NCBI GenBank assembly: GCA_028829895.1
Contig: CM054180.1
Location: 119,520,473-119,584,472, forward strand
Origin: Sinotaia quadrata
Taxonomy: Eukaryota > Mollusca > Gastropoda > Architaenioglossa > Viviparidae
Direction: 5' to 3'
DNA length: 64,000 bases
Program-made: the position numbers and the translations under genes
Shown here: piece after piece, positions 22,871 to 35,470 of the stretch
How positions within the stretch are numbered: the stretch's first letter is position 1
How the letters are laid out: the number at the start of each line of letters is the position of its first letter
The notes under the pieces: generated by a model
The model's database searches: none
The model's input: only the letters and a program-made list of their open reading frames with translations
What the model was told of the DNA's origin: nothing

Positions 22871-24329
22871 GTGATCGGGGCTCAAGATATTGATCTCTAT
22901 ATCCACAGACAGTGATTGCTCCGGCATAGAATAGCAAGCTTCAGTAGATTACTGGAACAGTTTTACATTTACAATAGATTGCCTGCTGAAACAAAGTGTC
23001 CGGTAATAATACTATATAGGACAAGTTATTTTTAACAATAGGGTCTCTTAAATTATCAGAATATTAGTATCATCTCTTCAACTTTTGATAATTACACACC
23101 TCTCAATTGCGGGCAATTAATTGAAAGAGTAGCCTCCCTGTACCCTTTCCAGAGCTAATCTCAGTATTGTAAATAAACACCATGGAATAACTCTGACCTA
23201 GCATATATATATCCAATAAGTAGTGGACATCTTCGTTCAAAGGTCTACGCCCGTCTTATTAATTATCACTCTCCCACTACTACTTAATAACCATTTACCC
23301 CAATTAAACATGAGGTCAATGGGTGTTGAAAAATAAAGAAATAGAATTTATTAACAATATAAATTAACTATGTACTACAAAAAACAATTCAAAACTTTTC
23401 AAATACAAGTAATGATATATACAACAAACCCCTACAGAGATACATGAAATAAAATGAATATGTCAATAGTTTCAAATCAATTTGGAGTCTGATAGTTCTC
23501 TTGGTAATTGTCTATAGTTGGTCCCTTTCAATGCCCAAACTTTAATTATTCACTTGGTGTATATCCAGTTCTCACATAGAAGCTTCAGGAATATCCTATA
23601 TACATCAGCAATATTACATAAGTGAAATGACATAAGATAATGCAAACAATTTACATCAAGGGAAGTTAGAAAAGTGGGCAGTTTGTTTGTGGAAAAAGCT
23701 CTTTGCTGGCTGTGCATAATATCAGAGGTGAAGCAGAAACTGCTGGCTTACAGTAAGTGGGATGAAAACAGACTTAAAGATGCACTTCAGAGTACTTCTG
23801 AAGTCACAGACAGAAGACACAGATGAATTTTGGCACCAAAAGACAAAAGATGCTGCTGATCCTTTCTCCTGCTCAAATAGCTCTTATGCGTAGGAAGGAA
23901 GCGTGACCAAAGCGTGATAGTTCAAAGGAGGATGGGCGGAACGAAATCGGAAGTATCTATCCGCGCTATGAATGAAAGAGTGGACAGATTGACCCTGAGG
24001 TCAGGATAACAAAACAAAACAAAATCTATAAATAGGGAAGATCTCCCACTCACTTTGCTTTTTCCACAACAAGGGCACCCTCATCGGATTCAACGCTGGT
24101 AGAGTGCCGGAATAGCCCAGTTTTAATAACTGAAAAAATGTATATGCATAGAACAGCCAGAAGGCTTGAAAAGAGTGTATCATTACACCATTACAATTTT
24201 TCTTTAATCCTTGGTTTTTCGTCGAAAACGAAAGGTAAGCCGGCTGCTTTTACATCACTTTAAATTAATAATTAAAGTATAGAATGTCATTTGATAAAGA
24301 ATTGATATGTAAAACTAATTCATTCTATT
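22871..24329. other. Intronic, no gene seen
   Basis: Includes a TATAAATAG sequence near 24028 and a donor-like GAAAG/GTAAGC near 24235, upstream of repeat D copy 2. These may belong to a transposon promoter, but no boundary could be fixed. Confidence 0.35.
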
Positions 24330-25060
24330 TCAGGTTAGTGATATTGTACTCAGAGAAATGATTAGCTTTTAATTAGTAAATATAGGAAAAATTATGTTAG
24401 TAGTCTCTGAGCCCTTTTATATTATATATTGCAGGATTTTTATTTTACTCTTCGTATGAATCTCTGGTTGCTGTGTGATCAACATGAATCTTTGGTTGCT
24501 GTGTGATCAACATGAATCTTTGGTTGCTGAGTGATCAACCTGGGACACTTCCTGCACTATTCCTCCCAGTTAAGTAACAAAGTTCTTTGGCCAGGAGTGT
24601 GCAACGATACATATTAACTCTTTAGGAAAATCGGGAACTTGACCGAACTTTATAAAAGGAAATCATAGAGACTCAGAGGCAGTTAAGGGAAGCTAATTCT
24701 CTGAATAGATTTCGAGCTTGGTGCTCATCGTAAATATAATGGCAGTACATTGTTATTTCTTTTAATTAGTTCTTTATTTTATATAAATATTTTCTTAATG
24801 TTCATCGGCTTTGTGTCAATTCTTGTTCATTTCGTTTCGTGTTAAAATTCATTTATTGTAGCCATAGCGTCTGTCTGTCTGTCCGTCGGTCTGTCTGTCC
24901 GTTGTCAGTGTGTTTGTTAGTCCGTCCTGTTTATCGTTTAAATGTGAGGTTCGAACCTCTGGGGGCTGTACACGAGCCAACGGAGCGACGACTTCAAAAA
25001 TTGTTGTGTATTTCGTAACGTCAAGTGGCGGGGTACCAACACACACACACACACACACAC
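24330..25060 (+). repeat. Dispersed repeat family D, copy 2
   Basis: Matches copy 1 at both edges, from TTTCAGGTTAGTGATATTG to CGGGGTACCAAC. It contains a private 28-bp triplication (24466-24540, TGAATCTTTGGTTGCTGTG) and ends in an AC repeat (25040-25062). Confidence 0.65.
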
Positions 25061-25189
25061 CCTTTGACCAAGGAGAGAGAGGCCAGTGACAGTCAGCAAC
25101 ACCATGTAACAATAAGTAGAATATTTTGTAGGATGTAGGATATTTATATATTTAATTTAATTATATAATATCTTTAATTCACATCTTTC

Positions 25190-25980
25190 TTTCAGATTAG
25201 TATCAATGTGCTCAGAGAAAATTAATAGCCATTCACATTTAAATACTTTCAATTATAGTCAGCAGTCTCTTACACTGCATTATTAATTTGCAGAATCATC
25301 AGGTCACCCGAGTACCTGATCAGCTATATCAGGGCACCTTACGACGGTCGACCGAGACTTTGTGGTGTGTGCGAAGTTAAAAGGGGTGGAGTAGTGTTGG
25401 TCAGCTACAAGCCACCACCATGAAAAATTGTGTTGGACACTGTGAGCCAGCGTTGTGCTGGGTCTTTGGGACTTTCGAGCTAAGTACTTGGAAACCAAGT
25501 CATTGAAAATGAGTGCATAGATTAAACTTACAGAGTTGTGGTTCCTGCAGAGAAGGGGAAAAAGATAAGAAAAGAGAACTGTGACATCGAATAACTTTTG
25601 GGCTAGAACATGTTAGTTCTTAGGGGAAGCTGTTAATTCTCTGAATTAGATTAGGAAAAACCTTTACTTGTGACTTGTAAGTGAACTCACTTTAATAGTT
25701 GTTCTTTCTTTTATTTTCATTACTTTTCTTTGATTGTTTATATAAAGTTTCTTGTTAATTTTCATCTATTGTCATGTAAATTTCATTATCATTTTCATCT
25801 AGTGTGACGTCCATAGGTGTAAATCATATCGTCTGTCTCGAGTCTGTCCATTGTCTGTCCTGTGTGCATCTGTCTTATCTGTGAGGAACTCATCATCTGG
25901 GGACTTGTACGAGCTACCGGAAGTGACGACCTCAATTGCTGTCCTGTCATAGATATTCGTATTTTTGGGAAGTGCCAACA
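25190..25980 (+). repeat. Dispersed repeat family D, copy 3
   Basis: The closest match to copy 1, sharing TTTCAGATTAGTATCAATG, AGTCAGCAGTCTCTTACACTG, TTATATAAAGTTTCTTGTTAA and TACCGGAAGTGACGACCTC. It lies in the same orientation just after copy 2, so copies 2 and 3 are near-tandem. Confidence 0.72.
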
Positions 25981-26681
25981 ATGTGCTTGGTAGACTAAAT
26001 ATCCTGTCCTGTGTGATACACGACAGTCCAATTAAGATCAAACTGTAGCTTTAGTAATCATACAAAAAAGCCCTCAAGCTAACTATCATTGAAAGACACT
26101 TTTATGACACATTCTAAGAAGTAGAAACAAAACCAAAGACATTCTTAGAGCGATCCCTGTGAGATTTTCTAATTAATCTTAGAACCCGATTTTCTCCAAT
26201 GGCTTGCTACTTCACAAGTTTCTTCCCTCTATTCTGGGAATCATGGCACTGTTACCTCATTAAAATCAAATGGCTGACAAACTGACAACTGCTTTGTGTT
26301 ACAGATATGGTACCAACTACCTTAGCACTCTTTAGTTGGACAGAGAATTTCACTATTTTTCTGGGACAGACTGGGCTCTCGACATCTTCAAACATTATCG
26401 TAAATTCTGGGCGATAATCGAACACGGTCATAATCATCATGACGGGTTACTTGATCGAGTGAACACTGCAAATGTAAATGCAAGACAGATATAAAAGTTC
26501 GCCATTTTCGGTGATGGAGTTATTAAAATACAGCTAACCCTTAGTTACATACATATAATTACTTACAATATACACTGATTATCGCCACTAATGATTGTGG
26601 TAATTGGAGTGATAAGCGAAATTGAAGTGAAGAAACATGAAGGTACATGAAGAAACTCAAAGACAAGCCATAAATACAAAC

Positions 26682-26870
26682 CGTTTCACCATCCTTCCAT
26701 ATATTGTTGGCTCCAATGAGTGCAGAGGGTTTAAACTTCGCTAACAGTGTTGCAGAAGTAGTCGGTAGTGCGAGCTCGGCGCCTTTCCAGCATACACCGA
26801 TCCTCATAGTTCCCTGTTGTCCAGCATCATATTCAAGCACCTCTACCTTGCCAAATGATAATCGTTCAAG
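26682..26870 (-). CDS. NHR exon 2 (middle part) of the RING-B-box-NHR gene
   Basis: A 189-bp exon of 63 codons on the minus strand, phase 0 at both ends. The donor is ACG/GTTTGT; the acceptor (TTTATAAAAAG) is pyrimidine-poor and the weakest border of the four exons. The frame gives LERLSFGKVEV, GTMRIGVCW, LALPTTSATLL and NNIWKDGETV. These correspond to the middle NHR strands, with the typical RIGV motif, the LP segment and the W..DG..V element. It joins the flanking exons without a gap in the domain, which strongly supports the exon chain even though each piece is short. Confidence 0.83.
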
Positions 26871-29800
26871 CTTTTTATAAACATGATATTAATAGTTAGG
26901 GGGTTAAACATAGTGTGAAGATATTCCACCACTGAATTAATCACAAAAGCAATACTTCATTCATTTTTGTATTAATTATTTTATCATCATGTTTCAAATA
27001 TTCATAATTTCTAACTTGCATTTGAAGTTTGTAGTGCTATTTTGAAACTGCTTACGTAAATTTTATTAACCTTTTAGCTATTGATGTTAACAATGTATTT
27101 CTTTTCATTGTGTGATGGAAAAATGCAAGTTAATGCACTCAATTAATTAATTTAATTAATATTTAATTAATTCCTTCTTCTTGTAAATTGACATGCTCAG
27201 TTTCACCATGCAAGTCTCAGTGCATTGAGTTTTGAAACAAACAACACTGACCTATATCCTGAAGACGGGAAGTAATTGTTAGAGGTCAGTGATTCTGGCA
27301 TAACTCTGATATAAATTTAGCCACGAGTTCACCCTACCCTTAGTGTTTGCACGGTCCACTGTGACTAGTCAGACAAGCCGTCGGAAAAACCCAGGAAGGT
27401 TAATCAATTCCAGAACCTTCTTCAAAATCTCTAGAATCTTATTATAAGGGCAGACTCGAGACTGACCGGTACTAAAGCACGAAAGCGGCGGAAGCCGGAA
27501 GCGCCCCCTACACTCAATCAAAATGACCGGTACCCCTGTTACGACTGAGTCCCAAGTGCGGCTTCGTGGTTTAGAGTGGAACAGAAAGTTAGCATGCCGT
27601 TTTTTTTCGTTCCATCTTCGTTTTGTTCCGGCTGATGTGCAAGCGTTGAGAAACTCCATCCCATGCTGCCATCAAGCTTCACTTGTCTCGACACTGGTTA
27701 TGTCGACGTTCGTATGATTCGACAGTCGAAGTTGAAGCTTTTCTTCTAAGTTGAAAATTGTTAACTGCATTGGATTTTCTGAAGGGTGTTGAGGTCCAAG
27801 AGCAGGTGGAATTCTTGTTGAGACTCTATGTCATGTTCTAAAGAAGTGTGGGATGCTGCATGTGGCTATGACCTAACTTGACGTTAGGACGAGGAGTATC
27901 TCTACGTTGGAAAGAGATTCATTAGACAACCAGTAAAGTAACACTTGCTCGTGGAATTGGGTCCATCAAGAGGGCTAGGTTATGTAGAGAGCTGCAGCGA
28001 GGAGCGTGAGTCTGACTTTCCAGTAACTGTTAAAACTGATAAGGAACAACCGTTTGGAAACCAGTATTGTAAATTGAAACACTGAATGACTTTACCATTT
28101 GTTCATTCAGTGACAGTAGAAAGAATTGTGCAGTGTACAATATAAGACCAGATTGTGCATTGTAGTGTGTCGTTACTCTAGACAAGATGCTGATCATAAT
28201 TCTGTGGTGTATTCCTACATGGACTATACACGAACATTCACGTGACTGTATGCGGAAACTGTTACCAGGTGAGGCCACAATAACAAGATTGTTTAACTGC
28301 CAGTCAACTCAAAACAAGAGCAAGATTACCGTTCACAGGCCACAATCAGGTGAATTGTTTCCATGAATTTTCTGTGTAATCTGTGTGTGTTCTATGATTT
28401 CTTAAATTCCTATTTATTTCTGATTCTTCTCTTTATGTCTTATATTGACTTTAACCAAATTGATATCTAGTTACTTATTGACATTGAGTACTTGTATAAG
28501 CTGAACTAAACTGTATTGACCTTTCTTTGGATGTAAAACTCCTAGCTCTTAGCATGATATATCTTCTTGATTAATTGAATTCTATGTGTCTTTGATGAGA
28601 TTTGTGATTTCTGATAAATTACCTTGTGCGTAATTTTGACGACATTAATTGTAAACTCTTTTAATTATTTTTTTAAAATAATTTTGTTGAATTTATAACT
28701 ATCCACTCTCGTTACACTGGTAGAGAGGCGCTTGCGCATGATGATGGGTGGGGGGTTCCAAATGACGTAACGACAATAGAAAGCCGGTTAAGTGCAAGCT
28801 TAGGATAGTTCCCGTCATCGTAGAGAGCTAATGAGGGGGGGGGGCTGGGTTAAAGACACGTTTGACGTAATAGTTCAATTAAGATATGTTAATCTAGACA
28901 GGTAACACTTGGACAGAAAGTTAATTTGTTAGCAGACTGTTTCAGGGATTGACCTAGTCGCTCTCGTGAACGCAAAGACAAAAGACCCCTGTCGGGTGGC
29001 TGTGTGTGTTGGTTGCATAAGAGTATTATTGTTTATGGGTATTAGTTATGAATAAATAGCATAAATTAATAATTAGCAATCAACAGACAGGAACCTTGAA
29101 CACATTGTTAACACTTTGTCTAAACCCTGTACAAGATTATGTGTTTTAGGCTTGAACGCGTATTTAAAGTTTCACTAAGTAGGAGAAAATGCTTTTGTAG
29201 CAAAGTTATGAGCGACAAGCGAATATCGCTCAGTATATTTTAGGTTTCATGTCAGACACCAGAGATCCGCAGGGTTGAGCACACATGTGAGGGTGACTGC
29301 GGCGTGAAGGAGATTTGGCCAGGGTCACTTTTGTCAGAGCAAAAGACACCTAGTTAGAAGTGTCCGGTCCCTGCGTGTTGGATCGTATCTTCACTGTACC
29401 TTCGGGCATCGGTTAGTGGGTTTGAACCCGTGGTTGCCAGACTATTCTGTGCGCGCAGTCACGCAAGCATTTAATCTCCAACGATATCGATCCTGCATAA
29501 AACCCAGATTTTTCCAGCGAGTTAGATCGTCTTTCACAGTGAGAAGCAAAATACACAAGTAAATCAGTCATATAATAACCAATCCTACACTTCCCCGCCA
29601 AGATCTTCTGCCACCGTCTCATCCCAATACCAGGGGTTCAGTAAGCAATACCTCTTGTGCCTCCACCTGGAGAAATGTACTTACTAATAAATCTACACTT
29701 CAACAATTTGGCAACGAAACAAACTACTCCCGATCTTCAGGAGCTCATTTCCTTTCTCATCTACCAAGTCATTGTCATCAACCCCACCATTTTATCTCAT
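26871..29800. other. Intron, no gene seen
   Basis: Positions 27300-28750 include a GC-richer stretch with TTATTATAAGGG (27437) and short opposed frames, perhaps a remnant LTR or promoter. No ends or domains could be defined. The minus-strand frame at 29413-29622 is not recognised. Confidence 0.4.
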
Positions 29801-29809
29801 CTTCCACAA

Positions 29810-30235
29810 CACAATAATATCAATAACAATAAGAAAAATATTTAACATCAATAATAAAAATAACAATAACCTTAACAGAAATAACAATAGTATCAATACA
29901 ACATCAACAGAAATAACAACAACGTCAACAGAAATAACAACACTATCAATAACTATAATAACAATAACATTAACAGCAATAACAATGCTATCAATAACAA
30001 TATTAACAATAACCTTAAGAGCTATAGCAATGCCACAATAACATTATTACGAATTACATTAACAGCAATAGCAATGCCATCAATAACATTATTACGAATT
30101 ACATTAACAGCTATAGCAATGCCACAATAACATTATTACGAATTACATTAACAGCAATAGCAATGCCATCAATAACATTATTACGAATTACATTAACAGC
30201 AATAACAATGCCATCAATAACAAAACGATGAATAA
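29810..30235. repeat. AAC-rich repeat and 45-bp minisatellite
   Basis: Starts as irregular (ATAACA/ATCAACA)n and passes into about four units of 45 bp containing TTATTACGAATTACATTAAC and AGCAATGCCA (30030-30235). Confidence 0.85.
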
Positions 30236-30274
30236 ACATAGAGATGCCACTGCTGCTCTTATTTTCCCATTTGA

Positions 30275-30445
30275 AATCTCATGTTTAACCCTCCTTTAAT
30301 AACAACCGAAAATAATCTCATGTTTAACCCTATTTAAAAGCAACGGAAAATAATCTTATGTTTAACCATCCTTTAATAACAACTGAAATTAATCTCATGT
30401 TTAACCCTATTTAAAAACAACGGAAAATAATCTCATGAAAATCAA
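30275..30445. repeat. 39-bp minisatellite, segment 1
   Basis: Units of about 39 bp containing CTCATGTTTAACCCTCC and TTTAATAACAACTGAAAATAAT. The array continues at 31265 and 33075, after two insertions. Confidence 0.85.
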
Positions 30446-30449
30446 CAAT

Positions 30450-31262
30450 CATGGACAACCATAACACAAGCAGAGAGCACGCACGCACGGACTGACAGCA
30501 ATATGAAGACAAAAAACGCACTCACGGGCCAGCAAAGTCTAACCCATCATCGGAAAGGCTCTCGTTTCAGCGCATTGAACTTTTCGCAGCCAACACGCGC
30601 GTGCAGGCTCCGTTGCTCGGAATTTAGACTGGCCATCAACTGACCCCACTACAGACTACTATCTACAATCCGCCAGTCAGCACGACACAAGCGCATTGCC
30701 TGACAGCTCGACATAAATGACAACAGCGCACGCACTTTCTACACTTCGCAAAACCGTCAGACGACTTTCTACGCGGCACCAGAACGGATACCGATGGTGG
30801 ACAAACAATGCACCTATCCTAAACTTCAAACTTTAAACCTTCTAACCCATACACAGACTGCACATCGCCAGTGGGGCTCCCGATGGCGACAACATCATAA
30901 TTCTGCAGGCCTCACCTGACGCAACATCACACACAGCGAGAGCGGCAGAACCCGCGGGCACAAAGACTGGTGAGTCTCAAACTTGTTGGTCTAGTGCCTG
31001 TGGTACACACAAATCAACACACACAAGTGGCTTCGAAACGATCCCGAGAGGAAATTTTTAAAAAATGGGAAAAAATGGCCAAGCAAACAGTCGAAACAAG
31101 GAACAGACATCGTCAGACGAAATTCCAAACGCAACACCGCCACCCTCTCCGAACGCCAGAGAAGAGAGGAAGGTCTCACAGGAATCCACCAAAAACCGAG
31201 AACATCGCAAAGATGAAAAGTTTTAACGCAATTCCTGTGGGGTAAAGAAGTTATCGGCACTA
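30450..31262 (+). mobile_element. GC-richer insertion ending in LINE 3' sequence
   Basis: This 0.8-kb segment interrupts the 39-bp array and is clearly richer in G+C than its surroundings. Its right end (31186-31240) matches the last codons of the LINE at 45655-47250 (AACCGAGAACAT ... GATGAAAAGTTT ... AATTCCTGTGG), with an in-frame stop, and is followed by an ACT run. It is probably a truncated LINE copy. The left 500 bp could not be assigned. Confidence 0.5.
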
Positions 31263-31264
31263 CT

Positions 31265-31586
31265 ACTACTAATCTCATGAAAATAATCTTATGTTTAACC
31301 ATCCTTTCATAACAACTGAAAATAATCTCATGTTTAACCCTATTTAAAAACAACATAAAATAATCTCATGAAAATAATTTTATGTTTAACCATCCTTTCA
31401 TAACAACTGAAAATAATCTTATGTTTAACCATCATTTAATAACAGCGGAAAATAATCTCAAGTTTAACCTTCTTTAATATCAACTGAAATAAATCTCATA
31501 CTTAAACATCCTTTAATAACAAATTAAAATAACCACATGCCTAATCCTCCATTAATAACAACTGAAACAAATCTCATTTTCAACCC
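31265..31586. repeat. 39-bp minisatellite, segment 2
   Basis: The same unit as segment 1, about eight copies, cut by the solo LTR. Confidence 0.85.
31582..31586. other. Target-site duplication AACCC, left
   Basis: AACCC precedes the LTR TG; the identical AACCC follows the LTR CA at 33075-33079. The repeat unit itself carries AACCCTCC, so these five bases come from the target. Confidence 0.8.
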
Positions 31587-33074
31587 TGTTAAATGCCAGT
31601 ATTTATTTAGAGACCCTGCTCCAGAATTAGAATTTAGGTTAATTAAATTCCATTCTTCGCCTATTCTGACAACAGACTGGCTGCCCAGATTTACCATTCA
31701 GTCTAACGAAATTTACTCTCGTAGTTAAAGACATAAAATTTAGAGATAAGTAAACCTGTGTAATAAATGCCCGGACATTAATCAATTATGACTAATTATA
31801 CTTGCATACTTCTCATTCTTGACTCTACCCCCACCTAGTCCTAATTGGTCTTTCTCGCAATAACTAGTTGACTAATATAATTGAGTTAACAAATAAAAGA
31901 TTTAATAAAATTTTACAGATAACAAGAAATCAAAATCAGATACTCAGTCAAATAAAACTACTTATTATCTAGCTCTGCGAATTGTTCCAAATGTCATTTA
32001 GTGATTCCAATTTTTACTGTCAGCACTTAGCTGTAACTTCACCCATCGAATATGGCAGCACTCGCGTCCCAACGGCATATAGTTGGATAATGGACTTCTG
32101 CTCCTCACAAAGTCTCAGGACTCAGAGATTCAGAAATCTCAAGAACAGAGATACGAACCCGAACCCGCTCTGAAAATATAATAATTTCTTATGAGTGACA
32201 GTTCCTATAGATTCGCAGTCCACACATGTGGCATTGATAATAGCAGTAGCTTATTTACAATTGACCGTTCTGTATCTTTACATTTAGTAGTTAAATAGGC
32301 CTACAATAGTAAAACTACAATCCATGTCACGCTCATGCGTGTTACAATTAAAATGCAACGTTACACACGCAAGTGAATTTAAATCATTTCAAAGAAACAT
32401 TTATATTTTACAATGAAAGTAGATATGTGAAGAATTAATACAACTTTAAAATCACACACATACCTGTTGCAATTATGACCGCAATTATACACGCAAGTAA
32501 ATCGAAATTGTTTACATAAAAAGAATATGAATGTGCACAAATGTTCTGTGATTACAACCCAGTTATTTTAGCTTTACAAATTATTGTCTCACAATTTGAC
32601 AATTAATTTAGAGAATTCAATATTTCGAGCTTAGCCCCACTGTTATGAAGCCACGTGTTTAGAGAAAATTGCAGTAAAAGTACAATTTATACAATAATAG
32701 ATACGCAAATTCACATAATGATATCTTAAATAAAATGCAAGCAATAATTCAAGAAATCGATGTGTTACCTAGCTCAATACATGACTGTTATTAGCACAAC
32801 GGGTTCGTTCAGCTGATTCGCAGTATATCGATGCCGCTGATAAGCGTTTCCAGGCGGTCCTTCCTTGTGGATGCCAGTCGCAGTTGGATACGGTTTATAA
32901 AGACTCACGTGAATTTGGTGAGAACCCATTAGTTACGCGTCGGCTCGCTATCGGCGGTCGTTCGAGATATGGCGGCCATTCGCGATAACACACAATAGGA
33001 GCGAAACCAAATATAACAATGCAAACTGATGGTGGGTTAGGAGTTCAAGTATAATTTGCCTTGACTCCGTTACA
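31587..33074 (-). mobile_element. Solo LTR of the gypsy family
   Basis: 1488 bp, starting TG and ending CA, flanked by AACCC direct repeats. It aligns with the LTR at 2391-3936 and has the same orientation. On the minus strand it starts TGTAACGGAGTC, carries TTTATAAA at 32894-32901 as a likely TATA box, and has AATAAA at 31602-31607 near its 3' end. No internal coding sequence adjoins it, so I infer loss of the element by LTR-LTR recombination. It lies in the intron between NHR exons 1 and 2. Confidence 0.85.
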
Positions 33075-33335
33075 AACCCTCCTTTAATAAAAACTGAAAC
33101 AAATTTCATGTTTAACCTTCCTTTAATAACAACAGAAACAAATTTCATGTTTAACCTTCCTTTAATAACAACAGAAACAAATTTCATGTTTAACCTTCCT
33201 TTAATAACAACTAAACAAATCTCATGTTTAACCCTCCTTTAATAACAACTGAAACAATTTTCAAGTTTAACCCTCCTTTAATAACAACTGAAACAATTAT
33301 CTTGTTTAACCCTCCTTTAATAGTAATTGGAACAA
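33075..33335. repeat. 39-bp minisatellite, segment 3
   Basis: AACCCTCCTTTAATAACAACTGAAACAAATTTCATGTTT-type units, about six copies, continuing the array interrupted by the LTR. Confidence 0.88.
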
Positions 33336-33390
33336 ATTTGGATAAGTGTTGATCAGTATATAATAATTATTTCTTCTCTAGGATACTTAC

Positions 33391-33528
33391 TTGGTATAGT
33401 TTATCGTACTCCATTGGTTGACTTGATAACACGATTCCATTTTCAGAACCTTCAAGTCTTTGTGCCTGTTTGTTGTCTTCCAAAAGTTGAATATTGTTTC
33501 CATATTTGTCAAAATGCAGAACGTCATT
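33391..33528 (-). CDS. NHR exon 1 (N-terminal part) of the RING-B-box-NHR gene
   Basis: A 138-bp exon of 46 codons on the minus strand, phase 0 at both ends, with acceptor TTGCTATGTTTTACAG and consensus donor CAA/GTAAGT. It encodes the start of a Neuralized homology repeat: LHFDKYGNNIQLL, AQRLEGSENGIVLSS, then MEYDKLYQ. These match the F....G.NI.L, A.R..SF..G.VFS and LF.V landmarks of NHR domains. The nearest upstream coding exon on this strand is the RING/B-box exon 2.2 kb away, which ends in a phase-0 donor. Confidence 0.86.
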
Positions 33529-33854
33529 CTGTAAAACATAGCAATGGAGTTTCAATACTTTCTTGTCAATAAATACTAATTTAAATGCACTTACACCCTC
33601 TGACAAACATACGTTCATACACAAACTAACACACACGCACACAAGAGAGCCCAGTCACTTAGAACTTTAAATTACATTAGAAATTCACTTCAAATAAATA
33701 CTCCGTCCTCTCACATGCACATAACATAATTTGCTTCATAAGAATTTATAATTTAACTCTTCCATGGTGCTCATTATATCAAATGAAGTGCAAAATTAAG
33801 TATATACTCTTCAACTCCACACAGTTATAATAATCACATAGAGATTTACGTACG

Positions 33855-35130
33855 TATTGTAACAGAGTAAATTTGCTTATCCAGATTTCTAAATTTAATT
33901 GTTATATATAGTGTTAAATTGTCGAAGTGACCAAACCTTGGGTACTCATTATGTTTGTATTTTTGTAAGTGTCAGAGTTGGAGTAAACAACTCTAGTTGA
34001 TAACATTATAGAATTGCTGATGCAATACAAACCGGTTCCAACTGGATGAATATATTTTATTATCCAATGGTTAAGATTTATGAGCATGACCAATCAATGG
34101 GCTGAGATCAAACGTTTACAATCTGCAGAGAATTCTACTGTCTAATCACTTAAATTTGATGTGGAAAGAAGTCCAGTCTTGAAAGGCAGCTGTTGGTTTA
34201 ATAGTGAGTAAATTTACTAATTCGTGCATTTTTTATATTGATATGTTTTACTTGTGTTTTACACAGAAATGTTTATTTATTTAAGTAGACTATTATCTCT
34301 ACAAATTGTGAACTATGATTCGTATGTGTAGTATGCAAGCACTTGACATTTTTATAGTTAACCCTCTCATAAAACTATTATGCTGTATTTATTATATTAG
34401 TGCATGTATCAGGCACATAAATACTGTTGCAATAAACTGCAAGTTGAGACTTGAATGCAAGAAAGAATGGAATTAAAAAGGGATGAACTGGAAACTTAGC
34501 AATTGTTCCCTGATTATATTTTTACAGGAATAAAACAGCCTTTCCTTGTGTTATTTGAATCTGCTGGTTCACTGATTGTAAATCGCTATGACCATTGTAA
34601 ATGTGGGAATCGTCTACTGCAGTGTGTGTAAGTGTAAGGGATACAATGCACTCCACTGATATATTGTGGCAAAGAATGCTGACTTCATCCAGCAATTTCT
34701 AGAGCAGAGAAGTTACTGGAAATTGCTACAATTGTTATTCTGCATGAGCGGCCAATATGGTAAATGAGTGTCAGGTTATCTCAAGAGAACAAACAGAGAA
34801 TCGTTGTTTTTACAATTGAGGAAGAAATTCACAGAAATAATGTTGATGATAACGTGTGACTTTGATACAAAGTATGCAAAAAGAACTTCATTGTGGCTTC
34901 ATCTACACAAGGTTATGTAGAATCTGTTATCACTTATATCTATAACTTCATTTATGTTCTCTGATAAGAAGTAGCCTGTGATTTGTATCAACAATAAATT
35001 GTATTTAATTGTATTTTAGGATATAAGACTGTAGTATAAGAATTTTTCAACTGTTGTTTCATGGAAATATTTATGTTGAGTAAACATTTTTCAGTGTATT
35101 TTGTCATATGTAAATTTGATTTTTTATTTA
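33855..35130 (+). repeat. Dispersed 1.27-kb repeat, copy B
   Basis: Plus-strand counterpart of copy A (3937-5205). Landmarks include TTATTATCCAATGGTTAAGA at 34058, GGGCTGAGATCAAA, TACTTGTGTTTTACACAG and TGTTCTCTGATAAGAAG at 34955. It extends without interruption past the point where copy A is cut by the gypsy LTR. It contains several AATAAA-like sequences but no open frame or domain. Confidence 0.8.
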
Positions 35131-35224
35131 ATAAATTTATTTTAACATTTATTGAACTTCTTACATATTGATAACCTTATGTTGGAGAAGAAAGTAGGTA
35201 GAGGGGGGCTCGCTAAATATAGAA

Positions 35225-35470
35225 TTTAACGGATTTCTTTTCCTTTAGTAAGAATCCACCTATGGTATACTGTGTGATGGTAAATATTGTCTTGATATAG
35301 TGGAAGAGAGAAAACGTTTACAGCACCTGCAAATATGCCAAGTGAGGGAGACGAGTGGTGTCTGCTGGAGAAATATTAATAACATATATTAAGATTCTCA
35401 CCACTTAGTTATGAATGATTACTTAATAATAGTCATAACCATTAACTAAGTGCTTTGACGACACACGTAC
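35225..35470 (+). mobile_element. Inverted-repeat element family E, copy E1 (single arm)
   Basis: It matches the right arm of the element at 53590-54105: ACTGTGTGATGGTAAATATTG, GAAGAGAGAAAAC, GCCAAGTGAGGGAGAC, GGTGTCTGCTGGAGAA, TTAAGATTCTCACCACTT. Non-coding; probably a MITE or SINE-like element. Confidence 0.65.

Noticed and set aside
22996..24010. Possible LTR with TG...CA ends
   Set aside because: The flanking bases do not form a matching target duplication and no homology to the gypsy LTR was convincing.
29401..29450. tRNA-like box B (GGGTTTGAACCC)
   Set aside because: No matching box A or cloverleaf was found at the right distance.
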